Assembly (NCBI RefSeq): GCF_019703515.2
Contig: NC_059358.1
Coordinates: forward strand, 47,589,094 to 47,653,093
DNA from: Myxocyprinus asiaticus
Lineage: Eukaryota; Chordata; Actinopteri; Cypriniformes; Catostomidae
Direction: 5' to 3'
DNA: 64,000 bases
Shown: positions 35,968 through 58,522 of the stretch, one piece after another
Position numbering within the stretch: position 1 is the stretch's first letter
Layout of the letters: every line of letters begins with the position of its first letter
Notes under the pieces: model-generated
What the model saw: the letters and a program-made list of their open reading frames with translations, nothing else
What the model was told of the DNA's origin: nothing
The model's database searches: none
Program-made: the position numbers and the translations under genes

Positions 35968-38900
35968 CATATATACTGTATATGTCCTCAAAGACAGTTG
36001 TTATCTCTGGTGCCTTGATCCCCCCACAGAATAAAAAAAATAAAAAGGTAATTCTGACTGTAGAGTATATCTCACAATTCTGACTTTTTCCCCTCTCACA
36101 ACTGTGACTTTACTTCACACAAATGCAACTTTATTACTCGCAATGCCAAGATTGTGCTATACAATTGGGAATTTATGCAGCAAATTTGCCACTTTTTATT
36201 TTCGCATGCTTTTGTGAGCTTTTGATTCGCTGCAAATGTTTGCCAGAAATTTGCAGCTCTTCATCGTTAGTGGAGAACCTCCGGCAAACCTTTGGCAACA
36301 ATGGACAATTTGCCGCAAGTTTGCCGCAAAGCTCATTTGCATGTGAAAATTATCAGTGGTGAATTTGTGTCAAGTCTGCGGCAAATTTGCCATGAACTCT
36401 CGATTTTCGTAAGGGTGCTTATCCTGGATGTCTCAACCGAGTGGAGAGCGTGAGATTACGTCTGTACATGCCAACACGAACACATCACACGAGAGGCCAC
36501 GTGAACTCCACCCTCTCGTGAAGGTTACCCGAAGTGTTGGATTATAGTTAAAAAGTACTTAAATATTTCTTTTTTTTTTTTTTGCACCAAAAGTGATCGT
36601 GACACTTTAGAAGACATTAATTTAACAGCTGCAATCGTATGGATGATGTTTATGTTGACTGTCTGTGATTTTTGGAGCTTCAAAAGTCGAATCACCATCC
36701 ACTTGCATTTTAAGGACCTACTGAGCTGAGATGTTTTTTTTTGTTGTTTTTTTTTTTGTTTTTTATTATTATTATTATTTTTTATAAATAATATTGTTGA
36801 CTCCTTTATCTACGTAAGGATAATTTCATAGCCAAACTTTATGTATCCTAAATACACACCAATTAATTTTATTTGCCAATTAATTTAACAAAATGACAGC
36901 TTGATTGGAAATTATGTCCAAAAAAATATATATAATCTTCTCACAATTGATATTTACTTGATTTTTCAAGTAAATTGATTTTTCATCACTTGTCTCATAT
37001 TTGATCTCAAGCATGATCTTCACTGACACTTTTGTTGACTTAGTTAACAAGTACACTTACACAAAAAATATCAGGGGCAAAATTGTTTGGTGTGGTGGAA
37101 ATGATGGCTGTGAGTCAGCACTAATTTTTGAAAAAATTATAGAAATAAATTTCACACAATAAATATGTTGTTTTTTTTTCACTCTTTGTTTAGATTATAA
37201 TATTTTTAAGCATGCAATCATTTATATTTTTATAATGGATTTTCATAGTTTAATATTGAAAGTCTGGATCTGGAACAAGGCTAAAATAGCCAAATCTAGA
37301 CATAAATGGCATTTAAAAAGTACCAAAAATAAATTACGAAGACCTGATTAAAAGTTTCCAAATCAGTTTTAATCAAACTCTCATATATCAAAAAGAAAAA
37401 GCTTGAAATCAGTTTGTTTGGATGAAAATCAACCCCTGGGATAAGAAATGGCCCAAAGTTGAAGAAACCCCCACTGTATCCTTATCACTTCTCCTCTCTT
37501 CCTCTATGGTGTAGGCATGTTATGAGCTCTCTGTAAAACTAACAGTTCTGTTGATGTTCCTCTGCCCACTATTGTTTTGCTGGTTTTCTTTCAGGCCACA
37601 TTAAACCCTTTATATGGACAGTAAAGAGGTCCATTTGAATTTAACTTCAGCGTGGAGAGAGTCCTCCCTGCCCCCTGGCCTCAACTTTTCCAGAGAAAGA
37701 GAAGGTGACTGATCAAGCCCTGGAGGGTTCAGCCCTTTTATGGGCTTTAAGGCTCTTAAATTGGATCTCAGCAGTGATGGCCTTGGCCCAGACAAACTGT
37801 CTTCTCTCATATCCAGGTTGCTCACAGCTGTCCAATTCTAACTGTTTGTTTAAAGGTGAATTTCTTTGTTTTGGTGCAGGTCCTTCCTGGCCATTTTATT
37901 TGGCTAGTTTCAGCTAAGCAGCTGTGGACCAGATTGTGGTGGGTTTTTGAGTGGGTTCTGGGCAGCCCTTGGGGCTAGAACAATCTTCTGCCAGGAAATA
38001 GTAGGCTGCGACTGATGTGGTCAGCTCTTTGTCACCAGCTCATTTCGGGTGGGTGAGAGTGTTTTTTCTATGTGTGCGTAATGAGTGTTTTGCCGTATGT
38101 GTGCTGAGGGACAGGTGAAAATCCTTTGCTTTTCATCGTTACTTCTTTATTTTCACGTTAAAGTTGAAAAGTGGAATTTCTGCACCACTAGAGCCACCAA
38201 ATGGAATTTCAAAAATAATGATTGTTTTCAAACAGGTTTTTCCAAACTCTCACTTCATCTTCCAACAGGTACTCCTGCCCTAAACTCAAGCTATTGGTTG
38301 TTGCTGTATTTGGTTGTTGTTGACCGTAAAGCTCAAACAGCAGACGTGTTGGCTTGTTCAAAAACATACAGTATGACTTTTTAACCCCTAAAGAAAAGTA
38401 AACAAATAAACAATGTTATTACGATATAAGTTTAACCCTGAACCCAAACATAAACCTAACCATAAAGTGTAACCTCTTACCCAAATCCTAAACTTAAAAA
38501 TTATTTTAATAGGTAAATCACTGTTGTGTACCACGGAAGAAAGAAAACTTTTTTTATTGTGTCTATCCATTTAATACATTTCTCATTACATTTGACATTC
38601 CATTTGTATTTAAAAAAAAAATATTATTATTATTTTTTTTTTTTTTTGTGGTATCAATTTTCTCCCACCACCCATATATTAGTCAGAAAAAAGAAAAAAA
38701 AAAGAAAAAGAAATGTATTAGTGTATGTACAGTATTAGGCAGAATGAAAACTTTGGTGAGTTGAATGAGTGTTATTTATTGTTAATATATACATCAGTCA
38801 TTTGAATTGCATAAATTAATATGGAATGAATAACCAAATGTTTCCTTACAATAAAGTGTTGGACAGCAAGCTAGCAAAAATGTGATGCTTGTATTGTTTT

Positions 38901-39150
38901 GATAACTGTTTGGTCTCTCTGGGAGTAAAAGTTGTAAATTTTTTGTATGAGACAATTCGTACAATATCTTACGATTTCACCATCTCGTACAAATTATTAC
39001 GAGTTGCCATGAGACTGTGCTGAAAGTGCCACAGTTTAAACTTTTCCCATTATTCAGTTTCTTATGGCCACTGTTTTTGTAATCTTGTTTACGGAGATGA
39101 TTCTATAATTTTTTGGTTGATCAACATGCATTAACACAGTGAAGATATTC
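35968..39150. other. Upstream prdm1 region, low transposon content
   Basis: 36150-36400 is GCAAA-rich like 1660-1760. 36430-36740 resembles a decayed half of an Angel-type element (ACTTGCATTTTAAGGACCTA near 36703). 38640-38710 is homopolymer-rich. 38955-39012 (CGTACAATATCTTACGATTT, CATGAGACTG) is a fragment of the repeat found at 57505-57910. The interval 37490-38060 shows no repeats and no convincing exon; it may be regulatory. Confidence 0.45.
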
Positions 39151-39219
39151 CTCTGCAGTGATGTTTTTTATGAGTTTGGTAGGAGCGCTGTTTGGGTTGA
39201 AAAATGCACCAGAGAGTGC

Positions 39220-39335
39220 AGGTGGGGCGGGAAGGGCCATGAAAGGGGGTCAGAAGAGGAACAGAGACGTCACTCAGCTCCCAGTAAACAGCGCTAGTCA
39301 TTGAGTCACCGTCACAGGACATCCTTCCTTCACAG
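39220..39335 (+). promoter_or_regulatory. Candidate upstream regulatory block of prdm1
   Basis: It lies about 0.7 kb upstream of the probable first exon and groups several transcription-factor-like motifs in unusually GC-balanced sequence: GGGGCGGGAA (Sp1-like), GACGTCAC (39266-39273, CRE-like) and TGAGTCA (39302-39308, AP-1/MARE core). AP-1 and related bZIP input to mammalian PRDM1 is known in general, which makes this reasonable, but no conservation test was possible. Confidence 0.4.
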
Positions 39336-39894
39336 GAAGAGAGCAAGCGAGGGGAAGACGCATCAACATGTTCACTTTCCTCTTCAAACAAGACCTCACC
39401 TCTGGGGCTTTGTGTCTAAATAGCATGGTCTTGTGTGTCTCAATATTCCAAGGGCCGTTTTGGCCACATTATTTCTTGTGTGAGGGGTCTGTGTTCTAAA
39501 CAAATTCCAATCTGGGAGGTCTGATCACAGATAGTTTAGTGTAACTGTTAGTCCTTGCTTTTTTATGTAAAAGGAAATAGTAGTAAAATGTAGCATGCAC
39601 ATTACACATGAGTTTCCGTGACTAGATTTACGAATAACTCTGGAAAAGGAAAACAGGGTGGAATTTTTTTGGAAATAAGGATAATGTAGAAATAAAGTAG
39701 ATATGCCCATTTTAATCAATAAAAGCAACAACAACAAAAAAAGAATATGCTTATAAAGTGTACAACAGAGATTGTTTCAAATTCTGCTGCATTTGAATTC
39801 TAATTTAGTGTCTCAGAATGTGTGTGTGTCTGTGTGTGTGACAGAGAGACACTGAATGAGTGAAGCAATGGAGTAATTGTTAGATCATTGTACT

Positions 39895-40017
39895 GTGAGG
39901 GCAGAGTTAGTGACGTAAAAGTGGGAGTGGAAGTGGGTGGAGCCAGACTGCCTTCAACAAGTCAGACAAACATGCTCAGGCAGTCAGTCAATCTCAGGCA
40001 CTCGTAGGAGAGTCACT
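39895..40017 (+). promoter_or_regulatory. Candidate core promoter of prdm1
   Basis: It directly precedes the inferred first exon. TGACGTAA (39911-39918) is a CRE/ATF-like site and GTGGGTGGAGCC (39933-39944) is a GC-box/KLF-like site. No TATA box is apparent. The transcription start cannot be fixed from sequence; the window given is only the likely zone. Confidence 0.4.
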
Positions 40018-40117
40018 TACCATCTGGACTAGCAGTGGGACAGGAGAACTGTGAACTGCACCTGTCCCATAGACACAGAGACACACACACTCAGGGGAGA
40101 GATCACACACAGCCTCT

Positions 40118-40144
<27 letters not shown>
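40018..40144 (+). CDS. prdm1a: prdm1 exon 1 (inferred; 5' UTR plus first 9 codons)
   Basis: A good donor (CCTG|GTAAGA, exon end 40144) closes an exon whose phase fits exon 2. Read in the prdm1 frame it gives ATG at 40118 and nine codons (MCGWDQNLL), with an in-frame TAG upstream at 40070-40072. Joined to exon 2 the N-terminus reads [18 protein letters not shown]. The LLAASxxSS stretch lines up with the TLAAPxxxSS stretch I recall near the human PRDM1 N-terminus, at almost the same distance from the MD(M/I)ED motif. The ATG context is weak (T at -3), while the ATG at 42708 has G at -3, so leaky scanning to a 759-residue form is possible. The left boundary is arbitrary. Confidence 0.55.
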
Positions 40145-49632
<9,488 letters not shown>

Positions 49633-50290
49633 CTAACTACAGCCTTGCTCTAGGCCAGATTATGGACAGCCACAAGTGTATATAATCCTTCACAAAGATA
49701 TCAGGCTTTGACCTTTACATTCAGGGACTTGAACTACTCAGGGCTAACAGACATTGATCTTGTTCATCAGTGATCCAGTATGTCCTACACAAATGATAAA
49801 GACAATCATATTCTTTTATTAATTTTATTTTTTTCTTAATATTATTTGCTATTTTTGTGTTTACTTCAGTTCGTTATGTAACCTATTTAATTTATTGTTC
49901 ACATGTCATCCTTCTAAAGCAATACATGAAAATAATGTTTACAATGACTGGTGAATTCATTGTAATTTTTATAGATTTTTCCATTCTATATTGCCATTTT
50001 TTGTGGATAGTTTCTAAGTGTAGATAGTGTCCCAGTTGACTGTGATTTCATGTGTGACTGCAATGAGCTTACCACATTCAGGTTTATTTTTAATGTGGGC
50101 TGAGGTCAGAGGTAGACCTTTTTGTTGAAGGCTTTTTGTACTCCTAAAGAGGGGGAAGAGGAGAGGTCAGAGGTTACATATCTATGTGTACATGTTTTAC
50201 ATAACATTTATTATCTTTGAGCTCTACACAAAATATAATGAACACAAAAGGGCATATTATATATTACCAACAACTCTTACCTCAAAATTT

Positions 50291-50329
<39 letters not shown>

Positions 50330-50608
50330 CAGGTTTGGGTGGTTTAAGAGGACTTTTTTTTAGGTTACAAACTGGTAATAACAAGGGTATTTTGCTATAA
50401 ATGTGGTTTATGAAGACATTTCTTGTTTCCTCATAATTCAAATTACTTAAAAAACATACTAAACTATGTTATTTTTGAAAATGTAAAAATGCAGACATTT
50501 TTTTTGTGAGGGTTAGGTTTATGGGTAGGGTTAGGGGATAGAATCTATAGTTCATACAGTATAAAAATCATTATGTCTATGGAGAGTCCTCATAAGGATA
50601 GCACCAAA

Positions 50609-50643
<35 letters not shown>

Positions 50644-51083
50644 TGTGTGTGTTGTGTCAGAGGCACATGTGATATTTGTTTTACTACTTGAAGAGGAAAC
50701 CAAATGTCCCAATGTGCAGATCTACATGTGGTCCAAAGAACAGCAGTTAAAAGTCTGGCTGTCACACACTGGCTGTGCGATTGACACTGACTCTGCATTG
50801 TCTCACTTATATGTGGCACATTACTGATACCAAAATGATAAAGAATTGAGAATGTGGGGCTGGTTACCAAAGTGATCTCTCATGTTTGTTTTCAGACTGT
50901 ATGAACTACACAGAGAGATGTGTGCAGATGCAGAGTACAGTAAATCTGTTCTGTAGGTCTGTCGTGATGTTTGTAGACACACATCACCCTGCCCTTTGTA
51001 TGCACTGGTTCTTTTTGTCTTATGTTTGTACTTTATTTTTGTTCATAATAAGATTTTGTCCAGCAATATAATAGGACAATAAA
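49633..51083 (+). other. prdm1 3' UTR (extent inferred)
   Basis: AT-rich sequence after the stop with no further exon. A canonical AATAAA at 51078-51083 is a plausible poly(A) signal; another, AAAATAAAAT, lies near 51187. The UTR would carry the GT-flanked module at 50299-50652. The true end needs transcript data. Confidence 0.45.
50299..50652. repeat. GT-flanked TTAGGG-like module, copy 3
   Basis: GT run (about 50300-50329), then blocks shared with 7461-7757 and 32526-32865: GTGAGGGTTAGGTTTATGGG, TAGGGTTAGGGGATAGAATC, CATACAGTATAAAAATCATT, TCTATGGAGAGTCCTCATAA, then a GT run (about 50611-50652). It lies in the inferred prdm1 3' UTR. Confidence 0.8.
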
Positions 51084-51524
51084 TCAGCAACATGTGGTTG
51101 TAGCATCTCATACACTTTCTGTCCTTAAAATTTGACCAAAGTCTACCCCTCATCTTCAGCTTTAAATTAAAACAATATATAAAAAAATAAAATACTGTCT
51201 TTGTTTACATACTGGTTTACTTAGCTATTTAAGTACAACTTGAAAAATGTAAATTATAATATAAATCTTCACTGATCAAATGCATTTTTGTCACTTATGT
51301 GCTGTCTTTGATTGATTATTTGGTTGCAGTTCCATATGTAACACACCCCTGTAACTATTTTTTAGGTAATTCCACCAAAATATTTGTACTAGAGAGGTAG
51401 CCTACTTAGCATTAACATGTTGTTGCCACTTGCCAGACACTGCACTTGCTTGCATTCAGGCCAATGAGTTGAATTTTGTTCTGTAGAATATGTTTTCCTT
51501 TACAAAATATTTTACAAACCAATA

Positions 51525-51572
<48 letters not shown>

Positions 51573-52188
51573 TTTTTTTTTTTTTTTGTTAAAATTCTCA
51601 TTATTCATTATGGCATATTTTTTATGTGCCATATGTTACGGTATATTTTAAATGAAAGATTAGGCCTGATTAAAAGAATACCTAAATGAAATAAATAATA
51701 TCACAAAAACAATATACTATTAAATACAATAATTAAATGAAAAATATAGGTACTTCAGAGTTCAACAAAATACTCAAACTTCTCTAATAAAACAGTAAAG
51801 ATTGGATTTGACAGTAGTTTTAGCGTTTTCCACAAACGGCAAACATAAAATTATAAGATGCTTAATTTGCACTTCTGATGAATAGATCCATGACTAGGCA
51901 GACAATAAAAAGAAGCAGTCACCAAATCCAAAGTATAAAATTCCACTCTGCACAAGTCATCACACTGTTAGTAATAACGCCACAACAGGCCTATAAATAC
52001 ATCACACGATATAAATACATGCTTACATCACTATAACAATTAAATACATAACAGTCAATTAAAATCATGACCCAGGGAAAAAAACCTTAAATACCTCTCA
52101 CAGTAGCGGTTTTGCTTCAGATTTTACAGTACATTGGACATCCAAGTGGTGACCACACAGTACCAACATCTAAACTGTATTTAACATA
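51084..52188. repeat. AT-rich spacer with (CT)n(T)n tract
   Basis: A CT run at about 51530-51570 is followed by a T run to 51588. The rest is AT-rich single-copy DNA without recognised genes. Confidence 0.65.
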
Positions 52189-53761
<1,573 letters not shown>

Positions 53762-55480
53762 TAGTCTTAACTTTTTTGAGACTATGACTAGCTTTGAGAC
53801 TAGCTTTTCGGCATTGTTTTGTTCATGGTTTTTGGACTTGGGCATGTCACACAACCTGTCCATGTTGGTACCAGTCTAGTTTGGCTAGCTTTTAACCAAG
53901 TGAACGATGAATTTGTGCCAAAATACTCTAGTTTGATTGGACGCACAGCCTTAAGCATAAACAACATAAGAAATGGGAAGCATTTTCTCCTCCCTTTTAA
54001 AAAATGGTAAGCTTATGTATTTAAAAATCCTAACTATGCGTAGTTATTCAATATTATTATTTGATTCAGCATTGTTTTTTTCCCGCTGTCCACGACCCTA
54101 TCAGAACAGACCTACAGCCCATCAGTTGAGAACCACTGGTCTAATCCTCCTCTAACAAGGACACCAGTCAAGTTACAACAGCCAAACCCTTCAACTACTA
54201 CACATTCTGTCCACACTCACTCATTTAATCAAAACCAATGTACCATAACTATGAATGTCAAGAATCATGTGTCTAGCTGTCACCACACATACTAGAAACA
54301 TGAAGTTTACGGTGTTCAGAAAATGAATGGGTCCAGAAAGAAATCCAGTGATACATACAATTTAATAGAAAGGATAAAGTGTTGGCTGTGAAAATAGGAT
54401 GATGGGAAAATTTGATGATTCAATGTATTTTTATTGTTAAGCAATAAATGTGAATCATCTTCCAAATCCAGTTCCGATAACAGTGAATGCAGCAAAAGGA
54501 ATTCCTTTCAGGTCTTCACAAATTGTACATTTAGGCCCCATGTGAGCATTTGGATTATGGGTGATAATTAGCTTTCTTCATTTCCTGCTGTATGCCGATG
54601 TCTGAATAATTTAAAAAACAGACACAGTTACAGAAACAAATTTGTATTCCAAAAACAAATCAGAATCTTCAGACAGGGTCAGACTTTATCATTCTGTATG
54701 AGTGTAAAAATCTGTGATTGTTCAAAAATGAAATAATATCCATATGTTGAAAATGCATAAAGAGTATCTTGAGTTCTGTGCAAAGATATAGAACAAGATA
54801 TACAGTAAATATATAGCTTTTTATTGAATATTAATGAAGCAACATTATTTGTGTGAAAGTGAATGAAACACACAGTTTTTTGTAGCACCTCTAGTGTTCA
54901 GTTCACCAGGAAACTGAAACGAAATGTAGAACTCTGCGCTGCATTTGCACAAATGTAGTTATAGTAACGTTCATTCTACGAGACTAGGTTTGACATTTCA
55001 TTACATCTCAAGTATTCTATAAACAAATGAATCTCCATTGTGATTGGATCAGTCAATGTGATCCCTTTTTGAACATGCTTCATATCAAATCTATTCAACC
55101 CACTTGTAAAGGAAAAATAAGTGTTTTATAGGGGCCTTTAGCCCATGCAACAGGGGGGCTTTTATCCCAAATACTGTCCTTTCACTTATTGGACAGTTAC
55201 TGAAAATCTATTGATTTAATCACCTTGAACTAAACTGAAAAAAAAAAAAAAAAAAAAAAAGTATGTGATAATTTCAGAGATTTGTATTAGTTACATTAAT
55301 ATGCAATGTTATTAAACGTCAGGATAATTTAGCAATTTTGCTATTTAGTGTTTTGTTAAAAAATCAAATCAAAAGTGTCTTTTACCCTGAGGGGATTTAG
55401 CCCTGTTGTACTTTATGCAGTTTCAGTGATTTCTACACATGGATTTTACTGACAATTGAAACAATGAATATATATATATA
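53762..55480. other. AT-rich intergenic spacer
   Basis: Nothing coding recognised between the Tc1 copy and the MITE. An A tract lies at 55239-55260 and a short TA run at 55470-55480. Small open frames are unremarkable. Confidence 0.55.
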
Positions 55481-56011
55481 CACTACCTGTCAAAAGTTTT
55501 GAAACACTTATTCTTTACTATTATTTTAACATGAAAAAAAAATTATAATGAAGTCATCAAAACTATTGAATAACATAAATGGAACTATGGGAATTATGTT
55601 GTGACTAAACAAAATCCAAAATAAATCAAAACTGTGTTATATTTTAGCATCTTCACAGTAGTCACCCTTTGTCTAGAATATGCAGACATGTACTCTTGAC
55701 ATTTTCTCAACCAACTTCTTGAGGTATCACCCTGGGATGCTTTTTAAACAGTATTGAAGGAGTTCCCATCTATGTTGGGCACTTAATGGCTGCTTTTCTT
55801 TATTATTTAGTCCAAGTCATCAATTTCAAAAAAAAATTTTTTTTTAATTAAATTTTAGTTTTATAATGAAATAAATGAATATAGTGGCACAATTATATTT
55901 TTGTCTACAAAACTAATTTCAAACATTTAAGCATACGCCTTCAGATCAAAAGATTTTTAAGATCATGAGAAACATTTCAGTCAAGTGTTTCAAAACTTTT
56001 GACCGGTAGTG
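55481..56011. mobile_element. Tc1-derived MITE (CACTACCTGTCAAAAGTTTT ends)
   Basis: TA-flanked. CACTACCTGTCAAAAGTTTT at the left and the inverse (CACTACCGGTCAAAAGTTTT) at the right are inverted termini continuing with GAAACACTT. It is 531 bp. The interior (AGTAGTCACCCTTTGTCTAG, TTCTCAACCAACTTCTTGAG) resembles the 3' end of a Tc1 transposase region read on the - strand, so it is an internal-deletion derivative of a larger element. Its termini are related to the right end at 63501. Confidence 0.88.
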
Positions 56012-57467
56012 TATTTGTCAGCAAAATATTAAGAAAAGTCATTCGTGCAACAAATCGTCATGTTTCTCTTTACTCAACCAGTGTGGACCTTTACCACAAA
56101 TCAGGCCTGCTGTAAATACATAGTTCAACACATCCTGTCTGTACGGTACGGTCACTGCTAAGTTACAGATGTTTGAAGGGAAAAAATAAAAGTGAAGTAA
56201 ACGAAAGAAAACAATAAAAAAGAAAAGTAAAGAAAAAGTGATAAAAAGAGATGTAAGAAAAATGGAAAAATAAATGGTGGATGGGGGGGTCATCATCATT
56301 GTCCCCTAAATGACCACAGCACCTCAGGGTCCCTCAGCACCTGTCCATTAGAGGCCGAGGTTAATGACAGGTTGGCTCTATCTGCGCGAGAGTGTGAGGG
56401 GGGGTCTGAGGAAAATTAGAGGGCACCTCATGCAGGAGAAGAGAGAGTTTTGTTGTTTGTTCCTAAAGCGATCCACCAACCCCCTGCCACTCTGTTCCAG
56501 GTGTACTGGGGTACGAGAGGGTCGTTGCCATCGGACAGAGGGGAAAGTTGTCTTCTGACATCTCATGTAACTTAACAGGCCTCTGCTGAGTTACGGCCTT
56601 CACGTTTTACTTTTATATCCCAATCAGCAAGCGTCAGAGAGTGGACAACGCAAGAGTAATGTGGATAAAGTCTGTAAAACTGGGTGAAAAACACACACAA
56701 CAAAGCTGAAGGAGACATTAACCCTAAGACATTAACAACTCTTCCTCATTAAATTAACTTCAAAGAGTGTTTGCAGCTTAAAATGGCCATGTCTTCACCT
56801 ACTTCCCATGGAGGAAAGCAAGAAATGGAATGAGCTTACGGCATGCATCAGAACAAATGTGTGATGACAGAGGAAGAGGAGAATGGCTCCTGTGATCTTT
56901 TAGTGAGGGCTTTACTGGAATCAGAGCAGGCTGAGGATAGCTCTTTATTTAATGAACACATGAAGAGTGTTTGCCTTTACTTTGATGTCCATTCCACCAC
57001 ACAGGAGAGACCGCCCCCTCAGCCCTCTTCCCCAGGCAGACAAAACTAATGGTCCTAACCTTGATTCCCCCCTCCAACTGAATATATAATAAATGGGTTT
57101 TCATTAAAACATACTCTTCATGAAAATATGTAGCGAACAAAATTATACTGCAGGATAACAATGCACAAACACTGTATTTTATTGATTGATTAATTTTTCA
57201 AAGAAAGATATAGAAAGAATTGTTTGAAATAGTCCAGTCATGGTATGTTGTAGATCTCCCCGCTGAACGTTTCTAACACTTTATTTCCCTTACTCAAACA
57301 CATCCTATATACAGTATGTGACAAGCTATATGCACAACATAAGCATCATATTACAAATAACATCTGCACACACAATGAAGCCAATGAACATCTGAACTTG
57401 AACTAGTCAGAATGTGTAACTTGTGTTGTGAATACATAGTTTCCTTATAAATGCGCTACACATAATG
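56012..57467. other. Intergenic DNA, low repeat content
   Basis: 56300-57060 is free of recognisable repeats and more GC-balanced than its surroundings. No exon with splice sites was recognised; short open frames at 56364-56558 and 56843-57049 have no known resemblance. It may be a conserved regulatory segment between prdm1 and atg5. Confidence 0.45.
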
Positions 57468-57475
57468 CAATATCC

Positions 57476-58514
57476 GGTAACACTTTATTTTGATGGGCCC
57501 CCTGCAACACACTCTCACAGCAAAATCGTCAGGATTCCTACGACTTTTCTAAATGTAACTAATTTGTATGATATCGTATGACTGCACTGGTATGAATTTG
57601 TACGACTTTCACTACAGCCAATAATGTCGCTGGACATCGTTACCATCTAATATGCAACAGTTACTTGCTTCGGTCACACACAACAGCTTCCTATCATGTT
57701 TACACACTCTACTGATTGGTAAGTTTAGATAAGGGGTTTGGGTAAGGGCATACTATTAATAAGTGCGCAAAACTCACACTTACTTCCTCATTAGACATCT
57801 GGGAATTTGCATGTGATGAAATCGTAAAAATGTATACGAACGAACTCGTACGAAATCATACGAAATAGCCAACTCATAAAACATGTACGAATTTTCATGA
57901 GACTGGGTTGAACATTCAGTAGACTTTCAGTAGACTGTATATAGATCTTTATTAATGACCTACTTACATTATTGTTGAGAACATCAGTTCATTAAAATTG
58001 CTGGACAAAACAATGAATTCTGTACATTTATATTTCTTTTACATGCAGTCTATGTGCTAGTTGCAATGTGGTGCTGCTATTCCTGTGTGTTAATATCAGT
58101 ATTGGTATTTACCATCTGTTGATAGTCTGTTTAAAAAAAAAAAGGAGACATGTAGCAGTCAGTTAACCGTATTCCTTAGATGTTCACTTTATTTTGATGG
58201 TCCCTAGGTAACTATAGATGAACAGTTGATTCTACCTTGAAGTAAAATGACTGTGTACTGATAGGAAATTCAGATGCAACAAACAGTCAGTAGAGCATTT
58301 TCAGAAAACCTCTGGGTAACTAAAGGTGAAATAAGAAAATGAGCAGATAAGCAAAGAACTGTAAGTAGGTCATTAATAAAGATCTGTATACAGGCTACTG
58401 AAAGTCCACTGAATGTTTGTTGAAACACTGTTTACTAGCTATAGCAAGTCAGTTGATAAGTCACTTATAGTCAGTTGAATATCTGTAGGGGGAGCATCAA
58501 AATAAAGTGTTACC
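57476..58514. mobile_element. GGTAACAC-ended element with 8-bp TSD and inner insertion
   Basis: The left GGTAACACTTTATTTTGATG and inverse right GGTAACACTTTATTTTGATG are identical. Long inverted arms continue (ACTTTCAGTAGACTGTATAT, AGATCTTTATTAATGACCTA at 57920-57965 against their inverses at 58365-58420). The flanks CAATATCC (57468-57475) and CAATCTCC (58515-58522) match 7 of 8. It is noncoding. The left arm is interrupted by the repeat at 57505-57910. Confidence 0.85.
57505..57910. mobile_element. CGTACGAAAT-rich repeat nested in GGTAACAC element
   Basis: It interrupts the left arm of the surrounding element. Its ends form an imperfect inverted pair (CAACACACTCTCACAGCAAA against CAACCCAGTCTCATGAAAA), and both sides are rich in TCGTACGA-type motifs. 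A fragment of the same family lies at 38955-39012. It is about 400 bp and noncoding; no target duplication was resolved. Confidence 0.65.
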
Positions 58515-58522
58515 CAATCTCC

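Noticed and set aside
37610..37825. Open frame on the - strand upstream of prdm1
   Set aside because: Short, with no recognised motif and no supporting splice sites; kept only as repeat-free noncoding DNA.
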